From contig CAWDNV010000013.1 of assembly GCA_963803735.1 (NCBI GenBank), forward strand, positions 317,840 to 381,839: a stretch of DNA of 64,000 nucleotides. The letters run 5' to 3'. The position numbers and the translations under genes are program-made. Position 1 is the stretch's first letter, and each line of letters starts with the position of its first letter. The notes under the pieces are model-generated. The model was given only the letters and a program-made list of their open reading frames with translations. It had not been told where the DNA came from and did not search any database. Source of the DNA: Palsa-189 sp963803735 (lineage in GTDB: Bacteria; Acidobacteriota; Terriglobia; Acidiferrales; UBA7541). Shown piece after piece: positions 17,976-26,855 of this stretch.

Positions 17976-18638
17976 TTAGCGGTGCGCAAGAACTAAATCA
18001 CGAGTGAGAATCCACCTAACCGCATCACTCGTGGTCAATCCTCGGTAATCGACACTAATTGAATTATTATTGTCGCTGCCGAGATAGATCGTGGCACATC
18101 CCATTTCCGCTCCAGCCTGCATGTCGCTCGGCGAGTCCCCAACGAAAAAAGATCGACAAAAATCTATTGGCAGTACTCGAGCCGCCTCTCTTAGAAGACC
18201 GACCTTCGGCTTGCGGCAAGGGCAACCATCTGAGGGCGCATGCAAGCAAAAAAAAGCCCCTTCCACCACGATTCCAGCTTGTCGAAGTCCCTTTAGAGAA
18301 GCCTGTGTGATCTGGATCAAATCTGAGCAAGTGAACATTCCTTTCGCAACCCCGGCTTGATTGGAAATGATCACCAATTGAAATCTCGCGACTCCCAACT
18401 TCTCCAGGCTCTCTACTACACCGGGAAGGAAAACAAAGTCCGCCCAGCGCGTAACGTACCCACCAGATATTCGCCTATTCAGAACCCCATCTCTATCGAG
18501 AAAAACGGTAGGTCGCGGTGCTTGGGACGAGATACCGGATAGCCGAAAACTTAGAATGCCGTCGCGTCTCGTTACTCTGTAGTGGCTTTCCGGGAATTGC
18601 TCCGACTTTTTCTCTGCCGTCCTGCGACTCTGCGTCAA
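17976..18638 (-). CDS. gmhB: D-glycero-D-manno-heptose 1,7-bisphosphate 7-phosphatase
   Basis: A HAD-superfamily phosphatase with the first motif VFLDRDGVLN, carrying both catalytic aspartates, then VIISNQAGVAKG (motif II serine) and a zinc-binding loop CLHAPSDGCPCRKP. KPKVGLL provides the lysine and FFVGDSPSDMQAG is the last acidic motif. The zinc loop and the DGVLN spacing are typical of GmhB and not of histidinol phosphatase in this context. The frame opens at TTG 18638, about 45 residues before the family core, so the real start may be further in. The enzyme removes the C7 phosphate from heptose 1,7-bisphosphate between the HddA and HddC steps; both genes lie downstream in the same operon. 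Confidence 0.88.
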   Translation of the reverse strand: MTQSRRTAEKKSEQFPESHYRVTRRDGILSFRLSGISSQAPRPTVFLDRDGVLNRRISGGYVTRWADFVFLPGVVESLEKLGVARFQLVIISNQAGVAKGMFTCSDLIQITQASLKGLRQAGIVVEGAFFCLHAPSDGCPCRKPKVGLLREAARVLPIDFCRSFFVGDSPSDMQAGAEMGCATIYLGSDNNNSISVDYRGLTTSDAVRWILTRDLVLAHR

Positions 18639-18680
18639 AGCCAGATTCCTATCCTGCCAACACGGGTTGTCAAGAGCTCT

Positions 18681-20405
18681 CTAATTTGGAAACGAGCACG
18701 AATAGACTCGTTCCCAAAGGTCTTCCAGTCGGTGTTCTTGCACAGTATCGTACCCGCGATGCGTTTCGAATTCGTTCGATCCCTCTCGGATCTTGTCCAA
18801 TGTGTTCCAACGATCGTCGTCACAATCGATATGCTTATCCCAGCGTGCCTTGAAAAGCGCCAGATTTCGAAAATCGCTGGCGCAGCGCCCTTCGCTCATT
18901 CCCTCGAAGTGATAAACAACCGAGTTGGTGCAGACTACCACTCGATAGCCGCGCGATCGAACTTTCAAGCAAAGATCCACGTCCTCGTATGAGTTCTTGA
19001 ATGCCTCGTCCATCCCACCTATCGACCAGTAGAGTTCCCGTTCCATCAAAAGGCAGGCCCCCGTAACAGCCTGGTAATCACGGCAGACCGTTGCGGGAGG
19101 AATATCTGCTGAGAATCCCCGATAAATGTGCCTCGGGTTCTTGTTCTGATCGAATGCGATTCCAACATGCTGAATTCGACCGTTTGGATAAAGAAGTTTG
19201 CATCCCACAATTCCAATTCCGAGATCTGTTCTTGCCAGGCCGGCCATCTTCTCCAGCCACCCGGGAGTTGGCAAGGCATCATTATTAAGAAAGATAAGGT
19301 AGTGCCCGCGCGCCAATCGCGCTCCTTCATTGCATGCGCGAGCGAACCCCAGGTTTTCGCGGAAGCGCACCACCCGTACATTGGTGCGGGAACTGGACAA
19401 GGAGCTCAAGAGGTCGGGAGTCTCATCGGTCGAACCATTGTCAACAACGATGATCTCGAAAGGCACCTCCTCAGCGGAAACTGACCTTTCGATTGCCAAC
19501 AAACAGGCCTTGGTAAACTTTGAGCGTCCAAATACGGGAATAATTATCGAACAGGCAGGAAGGGCCCCACGACTCGTCCTGGAAGGCTTCACTTCGACGC
19601 GGGACCGTATGCCCGAGTTTCCTTTTTGATCGAACCAGGCGACACCTTCATCCACGAGCGTAACTTCCAAATCGTAAGTACCTGGCCAAAAAGGAGCAAA
19701 GATTCGCATCTCAACGGTTGCAGAATCCGACGGCCCGAGATCGTGCGGAAGGTTTGTACGTTCTCCCTCCCATTGCACGATTTTTCCGGTATCGCTATAC
19801 CAGTGATACGAAAGCCGGACACTTCCTCGCCAGTCGGGCTCCTTTGTCGCCGCAACCCACCTCGACTGGCCAACATTCGTTATGGTTACAGTTGCTGCCG
19901 CCGCTTTCCCCGCCTCCAGAACCTTCGATATACTCAAAACAACCAGCCCGGCTTGCCAAAAGTCGTCTGTGGGCATTTGAATGGCGGCTCCGCGCCTCGC
20001 GGCCGTAAGGTCCTGTGCGGCTCGGAAAGTCTGGGTCGCAGAGGGACGCTTAAAACGGATCAGGCATCGCTCATAGACGCTCCGGCGAAGCGTACCGGGG
20101 GCTAGGAGGCGGCTCTTAAGACTTCGAAAGCGCCTAACCAACCGCCATCCAATCGAGCGATTGATGCCCTCTAGTACACTTAAGATCTCCGCGTTCTCTC
20201 GCTCAAGCAGCTCAATTTTGTGCGCAGCCTTTTGAGCTCGGCTATAGGCAAGGTCGAGCTCCTGCCGCAGCCGCGCAATCTCTTCCGCTTGTTCCCGCTC
20301 TAGCTCAGCTTTCACCGTCGGTTGGGCTTCGAGAACTTCTGGTCGAAGAGCCTCGCCGAGTTTCTGTTCCTTTTTCATCAAGTGGGTGACTAACTCGCTA
20401 GGCAT
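18681..20405 (-). CDS. Coiled coil-beta-sandwich-GT2 glycosyltransferase
   Basis: A 574-residue protein. Residues 30-85 form a charged coiled coil, and 85-120 are basic. Residues 152-272 form an Ig-like beta-sandwich with VTITNVGQSRW, LSYHWYSDTG, ERTNLPHDLGP and PGTYDLEVTLVDEGVAWF, a type of domain I associate with glycan enzymes and exporters. Residues 284-500 are a GT2 domain with IIPVFGRSKF, VVDNGSTDETP, FLNNDALPTPGW and NSYEDVDLCLKVRSRGY. ATG 20405 overlaps the ABC ATPase stop by eight bases (ATGCCTAG), so translation is probably coupled. The beta-sandwich may bind the growing glycan and take over the recognition role that the short ATPase lacks; this is inference. Confidence 0.85.
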   Translation of the reverse strand: MPSELVTHLMKKEQKLGEALRPEVLEAQPTVKAELEREQAEEIARLRQELDLAYSRAQKAAHKIELLERENAEILSVLEGINRSIGWRLVRRFRSLKSRLLAPGTLRRSVYERCLIRFKRPSATQTFRAAQDLTAARRGAAIQMPTDDFWQAGLVVLSISKVLEAGKAAAATVTITNVGQSRWVAATKEPDWRGSVRLSYHWYSDTGKIVQWEGERTNLPHDLGPSDSATVEMRIFAPFWPGTYDLEVTLVDEGVAWFDQKGNSGIRSRVEVKPSRTSRGALPACSIIIPVFGRSKFTKACLLAIERSVSAEEVPFEIIVVDNGSTDETPDLLSSLSSSRTNVRVVRFRENLGFARACNEGARLARGHYLIFLNNDALPTPGWLEKMAGLARTDLGIGIVGCKLLYPNGRIQHVGIAFDQNKNPRHIYRGFSADIPPATVCRDYQAVTGACLLMERELYWSIGGMDEAFKNSYEDVDLCLKVRSRGYRVVVCTNSVVYHFEGMSEGRCASDFRNLALFKARWDKHIDCDDDRWNTLDKIREGSNEFETHRGYDTVQEHRLEDLWERVYSCSFPN

Positions 20406-21183
20406 TTATTACCCGGGCTTCCACGGGCTGTTGGAGAAGCTCGTCGTAACGAGCCATAACCTCGTCGGGTCGACCGTCAGCCACGATCATTCCGCCGTGT
20501 AACAGTAAGGCGCGGCTGCATAGCTGGCGGACAGAGGCGGCGGAATGCGACACGTAGACAATCGTTTTGCGGCGGCGGAATTCGTGTATGCGCGTCATAC
20601 ATTTTTGTTGGAATGCCGCGTCGCCCACGGCCAGGATCTCGTCGATCAGCAGGATGTCTGGGTCAACCTCCATGGCAATAGAAAATCCAAGGCGCAGGAC
20701 CATGCCGCTTGAGTATTGTTTAATGGGAGAATCAATGAACTCTCCCAATTCCGCGAAATCCAAGATCCGCTCTTCACGCGCGCGGATTTCCCGCTTGGAG
20801 AGCCCTATCAGGAGCCCGTTCAGAACAATGTTTTCCCTGCCCGTCAGATCGGGGTGAAACCCCGCACCCAATTCGATTAGGGCCGCTACTTTGCCGAACA
20901 CCTTTACCACACCCGAAGTCGGACGGTACACACCCGCGATAATTTTCAGTGTCGTGCTTTTGCCCGAGCCGTTTCGGCCAACGATCCCCACCATTTCGCC
21001 GTCGAAAATTTCGAAGCTGATGCCCCTGAGCGCTTCGTAATCATGGTAATGGGAACTGTGATGAAAGACCCGCGTAAAAACCTCGCGCAGTGTGTCCGGG
21101 CGCTCCTGGATCACGCGGAAGCGCTGCACTACATTTTCAAAGCGCACACGCGCCTCTCCCGGCGCGCCTTGCCCCCTAGACAT
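20398..21183 (-). CDS. wzt: O-antigen/polysaccharide ABC exporter, ATP-binding subunit
   Basis: When started at ATG 21183 the protein has 261 residues. It has Walker A GIVGRNGSGKSTTLK, the Q-loop region LIELGAGFHPDLTG, the signature YSSGMVLRLGFSIAME, Walker B DILLIDEILAVGD and the H-loop YVSHS. This is the Wzt/TagH/RfbE type. The C-terminal carbohydrate-binding domain of long Wzt proteins is missing; the chain ends soon after the nucleotide-binding fold. An open frame reaches upstream to 21318, but it lies within the permease gene. The start overlaps the permease stop (ATGTCTAG). It energises export of a lipid-linked glycan across the inner membrane. Confidence 0.9.
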   Translation of the reverse strand: MSRGQGAPGEARVRFENVVQRFRVIQERPDTLREVFTRVFHHSSHYHDYEALRGISFEIFDGEMVGIVGRNGSGKSTTLKIIAGVYRPTSGVVKVFGKVAALIELGAGFHPDLTGRENIVLNGLLIGLSKREIRAREERILDFAELGEFIDSPIKQYSSGMVLRLGFSIAMEVDPDILLIDEILAVGDAAFQQKCMTRIHEFRRRKTIVYVSHSAASVRQLCSRALLLHGGMIVADGRPDEVMARYDELLQQPVEARVINA

Positions 21184-21952
21184 AAAACACCAATGTATCC
21201 TGGTAACGTCGGAAGATCGAATATCCCAACACCAAGCCCAGCGCTCCGACGCCCAGAGACACCGCAGCCGACTGCAAAGATGGAAGCAGCCCGTAATAAA
21301 TCGACAACCGGAATCCATTCAAGAGATACAACATGGGATTCAGCCGAAAAAAGAAGCGGTAGCGGGCCGGTATGAAATCCACGGAATAGATGATTGGAGA
21401 GACGTAGAACCATGCGGAAAGGATGACCTGCAGAATGTGTGCCACGTCGCGAAAGAAAACGTTGGCCATGGCCAGGAAGAAACTGCACCCCAGCGAAAAT
21501 AACACCAATCCCAGAAGCGGCACCGGCAGGTAGATCCATGTCCAGTGAAACGGAAAACGAAGCAGGGGCAGCAAAATCAATAAGGGAATCAGCGAGAAAA
21601 AGAAATTGATCACATTGGATAGCACCGCTGCCATGGGAAACACTGACTTGGCGATGTAAACCTTTTTAAGCAGCTCGCCATTCCCCACAATGGATTCCAC
21701 GGCGTAAGCAAGCGATTGCGAGAAAAGTGTCCACGGGAGCAATACACTGAGCAAAAAAATGGAGTAATGGTCAATCTGAATACGCATGACCTTCGAGAAA
21801 ACAATCGTCAGAATGACCATCATGAGCAGGGGATTCAGCAATGCCCAAAGAAAGCCCAGGGTCGACCTCTTGTACCGAACTCTTAACTCCTTCAGTGCAA
21901 GAGCCCAGATAAGTTCCCGGTTGCGGAGAGTTTCTGAAATCAGGCTGCGCAT
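21176..21952 (-). CDS. wzm: O-antigen/polysaccharide ABC exporter, permease subunit
   Basis: A 258-residue ABC-2 type permease with six hydrophobic segments. The N-terminal cytoplasmic part reads LIWALALKELRVRYKRSTLG, which is the characteristic interface helix of Wzm/TagG/KpsM proteins. The C-terminal half shows RDVAHILQ and ISPIIYSVD-like family patterns. Its length is standard. ATG 21952 opens the frame; no strong ribosome site is seen. The gene overlaps wzt by eight bases and forms with it the exporter for the glycan assembled by the surrounding transferases. That identifies the pathway as ABC-dependent rather than Wzx/Wzy-dependent. Confidence 0.92.
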   Translation of the reverse strand: MRSLISETLRNRELIWALALKELRVRYKRSTLGFLWALLNPLLMMVILTIVFSKVMRIQIDHYSIFLLSVLLPWTLFSQSLAYAVESIVGNGELLKKVYIAKSVFPMAAVLSNVINFFFSLIPLLILLPLLRFPFHWTWIYLPVPLLGLVLFSLGCSFFLAMANVFFRDVAHILQVILSAWFYVSPIIYSVDFIPARYRFFFRLNPMLYLLNGFRLSIYYGLLPSLQSAAVSLGVGALGLVLGYSIFRRYQDTLVFYV

Positions 21953-22095
21953 TTTTCGGTGCTTCTCATCTGTCTTTGAGGGCCTTATTTTACAACTGAC
22001 TTAACCTTGCGGCTATCAACTTATCAGATTGCGTGAGGTCAAACTGCCAAAGCAAGTGAATTCGCAATTTCGGAGCCATGAATCTTTTAGACGAG

Positions 22096-24351
22096 CTAGA
22101 ACCTCAAAGCCAGCGTCCCCGATTCTAATGTAAGATTGGGATTGTAGTAGGGATCATTCAGCAAAATGTCGCCCCACTTCTTCTGCATGTATTCAACTTC
22201 CTTGGGATCCAGCACCTGCGGTCGCGTTGCGAACTCACAATGGTAAAGCTCGGCTTCCGGTACCCAAACAATACGATAGCCGGCTTGACGGATTCGCAGG
22301 CAAAGATCGACATCGTTGTAGGAAACCGCTAGATCTTCGTCAAAGCCGTTCACGGATTCGAAAACGTCCCTGCGGATTAAAATGCAAGCCGCCGTCACCG
22401 CAGAGAAGTTGCGGACCGTATGCAGCGAATTGAAGTAGCCGCGGCTGCCCCTGGGAAAACGGTAGAGCCAGTGGCCGGCGATTCCGCGCATCCCCAACAC
22501 CACACCTGCATGCTGGATCGAATCGTGGGGATAGTAAAGTTTTGCTCCCACGGCCCCGATTTCCGGCAGTTGCGCATATCCCAACATCGCCGTCAGCCAA
22601 GCCGGAGCAATCACTTCCGTATCGTTGTTGAGCAGAAGCAAGTAGTCGCCCTTGCATTCGCGCGCCGCCAAATTGTTCATGCGGGAAAAGTTAAAAGGCT
22701 CATGAAACGCGACGATTCGATGAGACAATGCGGAAAGAGATTTCAGCGCCCCCAGGTCGGAACCGCCGTTGTCTACGATAATCACTTCGTAATTACGATA
22801 GGCCGTCCGCGCTTGGATGCTTTGAATACATTTGTCCAGTATCGCCGCATGGCCCTTGTGGGGAATGATGATGCTGACCAGAGGATTGCCGCCGATGAAG
22901 GGTTTCACCCGATAGTTATTGGGCCTGTCTGTCGCTGTCACCTCAGCCTCCAACCCAACCCGCTCGATGTGCTCACGCAAAGCGCGCAGACCTGCGTTGG
23001 TGCTGCATGACCTCGCCCCGGGGTCGGCGGCCGTTGAAGCGGGCGACTTACGCCAGTGATAAAGAACCTTCGGAATGTGTAAGATGCGGTCACTGTGCTC
23101 CGCCACACGAAGCATCAGATCGTAGTCTTGCGCACCATCGAAGCCGGCTCTGAAACCACCGATCTGATTAACCAATTCGCGCCGGTACAAACTGAAATGG
23201 CAGGTGTACATGTAGGACAACAACAGCTCCGGTGACCAGTCCGGCTTAAAAAAAGGCTCGCAGTAGTGGCCTTCGACGTCCAGTTTGTCTTCATCGCTAT
23301 AAATGACATCGGCTTGAGGATTGCCTTGGAGGAGGAGCACATTTTCATATAAAGCGTCAGGAGAAAGCTCATCGTCGTGATCCAGCAACGCGATGAATTC
23401 TCCCACAGCCGTCCGCAGGGCGGCGTTGGTGGCCTGAGCGATGCCTTGGTTTTCTGGAAGAAATTGTGCCTTAATGTGCGAATCCTGTCGGGCGGATTCA
23501 GCGATCACTTGCCGGGTGGCGTCCGAAGATGAGCCGTCATCGCAAATGCATAATTCCCAATTCGGATACACTTGAGCCCGCACAGACTGGATGCAGCTTC
23601 GCAGAATTGCCGGATCGGTATTGAAGGTTGGCGTAAGAATACTGATCAGAGGCTGGTAGCTAAAGCCGGCCGCCGATCGCACCGCCCTTGCCAGCTGTTG
23701 TTCTGTGAGCGAATGTTTTCTCAACCAGCGCGGATATTCGGCAAACAGCGAAAGTGGATCGGGCTGGCCCCTCAAGAAAGCGCGTGCCGATTTGAACAAT
23801 GCCTCAATGCCGCCTTGAGCAAGCCGGCTTCGCACGTTGGCGTAATATTCACGCGCGCGCCGCTTGCGGAGGATTCGCGGATCGCCCCAACCCAGAGCAC
23901 CGTAGTCTTCTGCCTTTCGATTTTCACCGGAAAGCAACAGCGTGATCTCCTGACAGGAAAACTGGTTCAAATCCACCTTCAGGCGACGCCATCCGGGCGA
24001 ATTTCCATTACGACACGGCTCAATGGCGGTTCTCAGCAGAATTTGATCACGGCCCTCAGATCGCACCGCGACGCTGAACTCCGCGCCCGAATGAGGACCC
24101 GAGGCGCCGACCAAGGCTGAAAAGAATGAACCAGGTGCGAGCCGAGTGCGAAAAGCGAGCCGGGAACCTGCCTCGAGCGGCGCAAAATCGTATCTAACCC
24201 CGCCAATTTCAGCTGCACCCGGCTCCAACAAGCGGCCCTGAGCACCGCCTTGACCTTCCGAAAAACCTCGTTGTAAAAGAGCCGCAATCGGCAATTGCTC
24301 GTAACTTAGCCTTTCGTAGGTTCGTAGGAATTTAGTTGTAGTGCGGCTCAT
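22096..24351 (-). CDS. Bifunctional tandem GT2 glycosyltransferase with N-terminal beta-sandwich
   Basis: A 751-residue protein, first gene of the long minus-strand cluster. Residues 45-160 look like a beta-sandwich. The first GT2 domain (234-440) has ILTPTFNTDPAILRSCI, CICDDGSSSD, ALLDHDDELSPDAL and GAQDYDLMLRVAE. The second (485-720) has VSIIIPHKGHAAILDKCI, VIIVDNGGSD, LLLNNDTEVI and SYNDVDLCLRIRQAGYRIVW, and ends with NDPYYNPNLT, a frequent closing motif of this protein type. Both domains keep their acidic metal-binding motifs and are probably active, so the protein may add two sugars in sequence. The gene is separated from the exporter genes by 143 bases and may have its own promoter in the divergent gap at 24352-24563. 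Confidence 0.88.
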   Translation of the reverse strand: MSRTTTKFLRTYERLSYEQLPIAALLQRGFSEGQGGAQGRLLEPGAAEIGGVRYDFAPLEAGSRLAFRTRLAPGSFFSALVGASGPHSGAEFSVAVRSEGRDQILLRTAIEPCRNGNSPGWRRLKVDLNQFSCQEITLLLSGENRKAEDYGALGWGDPRILRKRRAREYYANVRSRLAQGGIEALFKSARAFLRGQPDPLSLFAEYPRWLRKHSLTEQQLARAVRSAAGFSYQPLISILTPTFNTDPAILRSCIQSVRAQVYPNWELCICDDGSSSDATRQVIAESARQDSHIKAQFLPENQGIAQATNAALRTAVGEFIALLDHDDELSPDALYENVLLLQGNPQADVIYSDEDKLDVEGHYCEPFFKPDWSPELLLSYMYTCHFSLYRRELVNQIGGFRAGFDGAQDYDLMLRVAEHSDRILHIPKVLYHWRKSPASTAADPGARSCSTNAGLRALREHIERVGLEAEVTATDRPNNYRVKPFIGGNPLVSIIIPHKGHAAILDKCIQSIQARTAYRNYEVIIVDNGGSDLGALKSLSALSHRIVAFHEPFNFSRMNNLAARECKGDYLLLLNNDTEVIAPAWLTAMLGYAQLPEIGAVGAKLYYPHDSIQHAGVVLGMRGIAGHWLYRFPRGSRGYFNSLHTVRNFSAVTAACILIRRDVFESVNGFDEDLAVSYNDVDLCLRIRQAGYRIVWVPEAELYHCEFATRPQVLDPKEVEYMQKKWGDILLNDPYYNPNLTLESGTLALRF

Positions 24352-24563
24352 ATTTAGTGGTGATTAAAAGCTATAGGTCGATGACCTCTGAGTATCTCAC
24401 GGCCGAGGCAGTTGCTCGGACCTGCCGCGTAGCGTTGTTGCGGGACACACTCGTAGCGTCCAGCATATTTCTCCGAAAGTGTATCATCAGGGATTGGCGA
24501 TCAGAGCCGCAGGGGAAAGTCTCCGTCTCGGCTCAATGAGGCGACCTGGTTGTTGGAGTCCAA
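24352..24563. promoter_or_regulatory. Divergent intergenic region, probable promoters for both glycan gene blocks
   Basis: This gap separates the minus-strand glycan operon from the plus-strand GT4 gene and is the only divergent junction in the first 26 kb. It must hold the start signals for both sides. No confident -35/-10 pair or operator could be named by eye. GGAG stands seven bases before the GTG start on the plus side. Confidence 0.4.
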
Positions 24564-25688
24564 GTGAAGATTGCGATTCTCGGGACGCGCGGCGTTCCCG
24601 CGCGTTACGGCGGTTTTGAGACGCTTGCCGAACAGCTTTCGGCGCGCCTGGCGGCTCGCGGCCATGAAGTCAACGTGTACTGCCGCCGGCCGTTCACCAA
24701 GCCCGATGACGTCGTCGCTCCCGGCGTTCGACGCGTCATTCTGCCCACCATTTCGAGCAAACACTTCGATACCGCCTTCCACACGTTCCTTTCGTTGATT
24801 CACGTCTGCTTCACGGAAGCCGACGTCGTCTTCATCTGTAATGTTGCCAACGGTCCGATTGCCTGGATCCCTCGGCTGGTTGGAAAACCCACCGCTCTTA
24901 ACGTCGATGGCCTCGATCGCAAGCGCAAAAAATGGAACCTGATCGGCCGCTCTTCTCTCTATCTGTGTGAGTTCTTCTCGGCGTTCACTCCCACGCGCGT
25001 CGTTACCGACTCCCGTATCATGGAAGAATACTACTGGTGCCATTATCGGCGGCGCTCGACGTTCATCGCTTACGGTGCGGAAGTCCCTACAAGCGGCGCC
25101 GCAAGCATGGCCGCGACCAAGCCCCTCGATTTGCCGGCGAAGCGGTTCATCTTGTACGTGAGCCGCCTCGAACCAGAAAACAATCCCGAGCTTCTGCTCG
25201 ACGCCTATCGCCGAGTGCAAACCGATTGGCCGCTGGTGATTGTAGGCGGCAATGCCTACGACGCGCCCTACGTCGAGCGCTTGAAATCGCTTGCCGATCG
25301 CCGCGTAATTTTCCTCGGTCCGGTCTACGGCAGCGGCTATTGGCAACTCCTGCGGGATGCCGGCCTGTATGTCTTCGCCTGCGAAGTCGGCGGCGTGCAT
25401 CCTGCGCTGATCGAAGCCATGGCCGCGCAGATGCCGGTGCTGTATCTCGACACTCCGGAGAACCGCGAAACTGCGGGCGACGGCGGAATGCCCTTCGGCG
25501 CCGATAGTGCGCAGCTCGCCGCAGGAATTTCTCGGCTCTTGGCTGACGCGAACCTTCGTCAGGAGTTAGGCCGCAAAGCACACGAGCGATCCACCAAAGT
25601 ATTCGGCTGGGAAGAGACAACGCAAAAGTACGAGGCTCTCTTCTCTCAACTCGTGGCCAAAAACGGTCATCCCTCATCCCGCCAGTGA
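24564..25688 (+). CDS. GT4 glycosyltransferase with DUF1972-type N-terminal domain
   Basis: A 374-residue GT-B enzyme. It starts at GTG 24564 behind GGAG with MKIAILGTRGVPARYGGFET, the diagnostic opening of the DUF1972 rhamnosyltransferase-like group. The second half carries ILYVSRLEPENNPELLLDAY, LVIVGGNAYDAPY, and VFACEVGGVHPALIEAMAAQ, where the ExE-like acceptor/donor glutamates lie. No membrane segment is present. These enzymes usually transfer rhamnose or a related sugar from a nucleotide donor during capsule, O-antigen or exopolysaccharide assembly. The gene has a higher GC wobble than the minus-strand cluster and faces away from it, so it may be a separate unit. Confidence 0.85.
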   Translation: MKIAILGTRGVPARYGGFETLAEQLSARLAARGHEVNVYCRRPFTKPDDVVAPGVRRVILPTISSKHFDTAFHTFLSLIHVCFTEADVVFICNVANGPIAWIPRLVGKPTALNVDGLDRKRKKWNLIGRSSLYLCEFFSAFTPTRVVTDSRIMEEYYWCHYRRRSTFIAYGAEVPTSGAASMAATKPLDLPAKRFILYVSRLEPENNPELLLDAYRRVQTDWPLVIVGGNAYDAPYVERLKSLADRRVIFLGPVYGSGYWQLLRDAGLYVFACEVGGVHPALIEAMAAQMPVLYLDTPENRETAGDGGMPFGADSAQLAAGISRLLADANLRQELGRKAHERSTKVFGWEETTQKYEALFSQLVAKNGHPSSRQ

Positions 25689-25711
25689 ACGAGCGGGATA
25701 CTCGTTATCCC
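25688..25711. terminator. Possible small hairpin between convergent glycosyltransferase genes
   Basis: AACGAG and CTCGTT form a six-base stem with a seven-base loop. Overlapping it, GGGATA and TATCCC form another six-base stem with a five-base loop. The site lies exactly between two converging genes. No T-run follows on the plus strand, so a role as intrinsic terminator is uncertain. Confidence 0.3.
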
Positions 25712-26766
25712 TACCTCCGCCTCGATTGGGCGTTGACCACGTTCGCGGCGATCGCTGGATCGATCGGCATGCTGTGCGGATGATTGTCAAACCAGCGTGA
25801 CAGCTCGGTGTCGCTGACTCTGCGATGCGACTGAATCCATTTTCGTTTGGTCCGAATCGCTTCGCGTTTCGACCAGAATAAACTAAGCCCCGAAAGCAAT
25901 CCCCGGTTGAAGAGCACGCAGTATCCGAAAATCAACAAGTCCCGCGCGGTGACCGGAATCAGTAGACGCAAATACAGACCGGCCGAGATATTTTTCGCCC
26001 GCATTAAGAAGCGGTTCTTGATCGAATGCCGGTTGATCTCGTCCGGGAGTTGCCGAAAGCGCTCTGGAGTCACTCGTCGCACATGCCAGGCCACCGCTTC
26101 CGGCACGTATAAGCATGACCAGCCCATCAGTTGCGCGCGCCAGGCCACGTCCGCATCTTCGCGGTAAGCAAAAAAGTCCTCATCGAAGAATTCCCCGTCC
26201 ACCGAAATGTCTTCTACCATTGTCCGGCGATAAAGCGCCGCAGCTCCGGTCGCGCCGATGACATATTCCCGCCGCTCGTATTGCCCGCGATCCAGTTCGT
26301 CGCTCCCGCGATCGAGATGCCTGAGATTGCGGAGGAAATGCATTCCCGTGGAGTCGATGACATTGCTGCGCTCATCGCTTGCCCCCGGTTTCCAGCGCAG
26401 CAGCTTGCCGCACAACGCGCCGATGCGTTCTCCGCTGCGTGTGACTGCCACTTGAGTTGCTGCTGCCAACAAGGTCGACAGGAAATCTGGCTTGAGGATC
26501 ACATCCGGATTCAGCGAGAAAAGCCAATCGCCCCCCGCCAGCGCGATCGCTTGGTTTTGGCCCGCCGCAAAACCGCGATTCCTATCGTTGTAGATCACCC
26601 TCAAACGCGTTCCGAATTCGCGCAATACTGCGCGAGTACCGTCGCTCGATGCGTTATCTACGATGATGATCTCCCAGTCGGGATAATCCTGCTGCAGGGC
26701 CGATTTCAGGCACGTTTTCAGGAATTTTTCAGAGTTGTAGGTAGTGATGAGAATCGAGACCGTCAA
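25711..26766 (-). CDS. GT2 glycosyltransferase, rhamnosyltransferase-like (WbbL type)
   Basis: This 351-residue GT-A enzyme begins at TTG 26766 with TVSILITTYNSEKFLKTC. It has IIIVDNASSDGT, RGFAAGQNQAIALAGGDW, the DxD-like motif FSLNPDVILKPDFL, and FAYREDADVAWRAQLMGWS, matching the WbbL/RfbN-like rhamnosyltransferase branch of GT2. The C-terminal part has one hydrophobic segment (about 265-290) that could contact the membrane. It converges on the DUF1972 GT4 gene. The donor sugar is inferred only from family habit, so dTDP-rhamnose is plausible but not shown; no rhamnose synthesis genes are in the window. Confidence 0.85.
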   Translation of the reverse strand: MTVSILITTYNSEKFLKTCLKSALQQDYPDWEIIIVDNASSDGTRAVLREFGTRLRVIYNDRNRGFAAGQNQAIALAGGDWLFSLNPDVILKPDFLSTLLAAATQVAVTRSGERIGALCGKLLRWKPGASDERSNVIDSTGMHFLRNLRHLDRGSDELDRGQYERREYVIGATGAAALYRRTMVEDISVDGEFFDEDFFAYREDADVAWRAQLMGWSCLYVPEAVAWHVRRVTPERFRQLPDEINRHSIKNRFLMRAKNISAGLYLRLLIPVTARDLLIFGYCVLFNRGLLSGLSLFWSKREAIRTKRKWIQSHRRVSDTELSRWFDNHPHSMPIDPAIAANVVNAQSRRR

Positions 26767-26855
26767 AGCGCCGAAAGTCTACTGAAAACCCGGTAGCGCC
26801 TGCAACTTTGTCGCGAGTCCGAAGCTTTGGCCATCTTATTTGCTAGGGGAGGGTA

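Noticed and set aside
24501..25400. Minus-strand frame of 299 codons opposite the DUF1972 GT4 gene
   Set aside because: The opposite strand encodes a complete GT4 enzyme with all motifs. The antisense frame has no recognisable domain.
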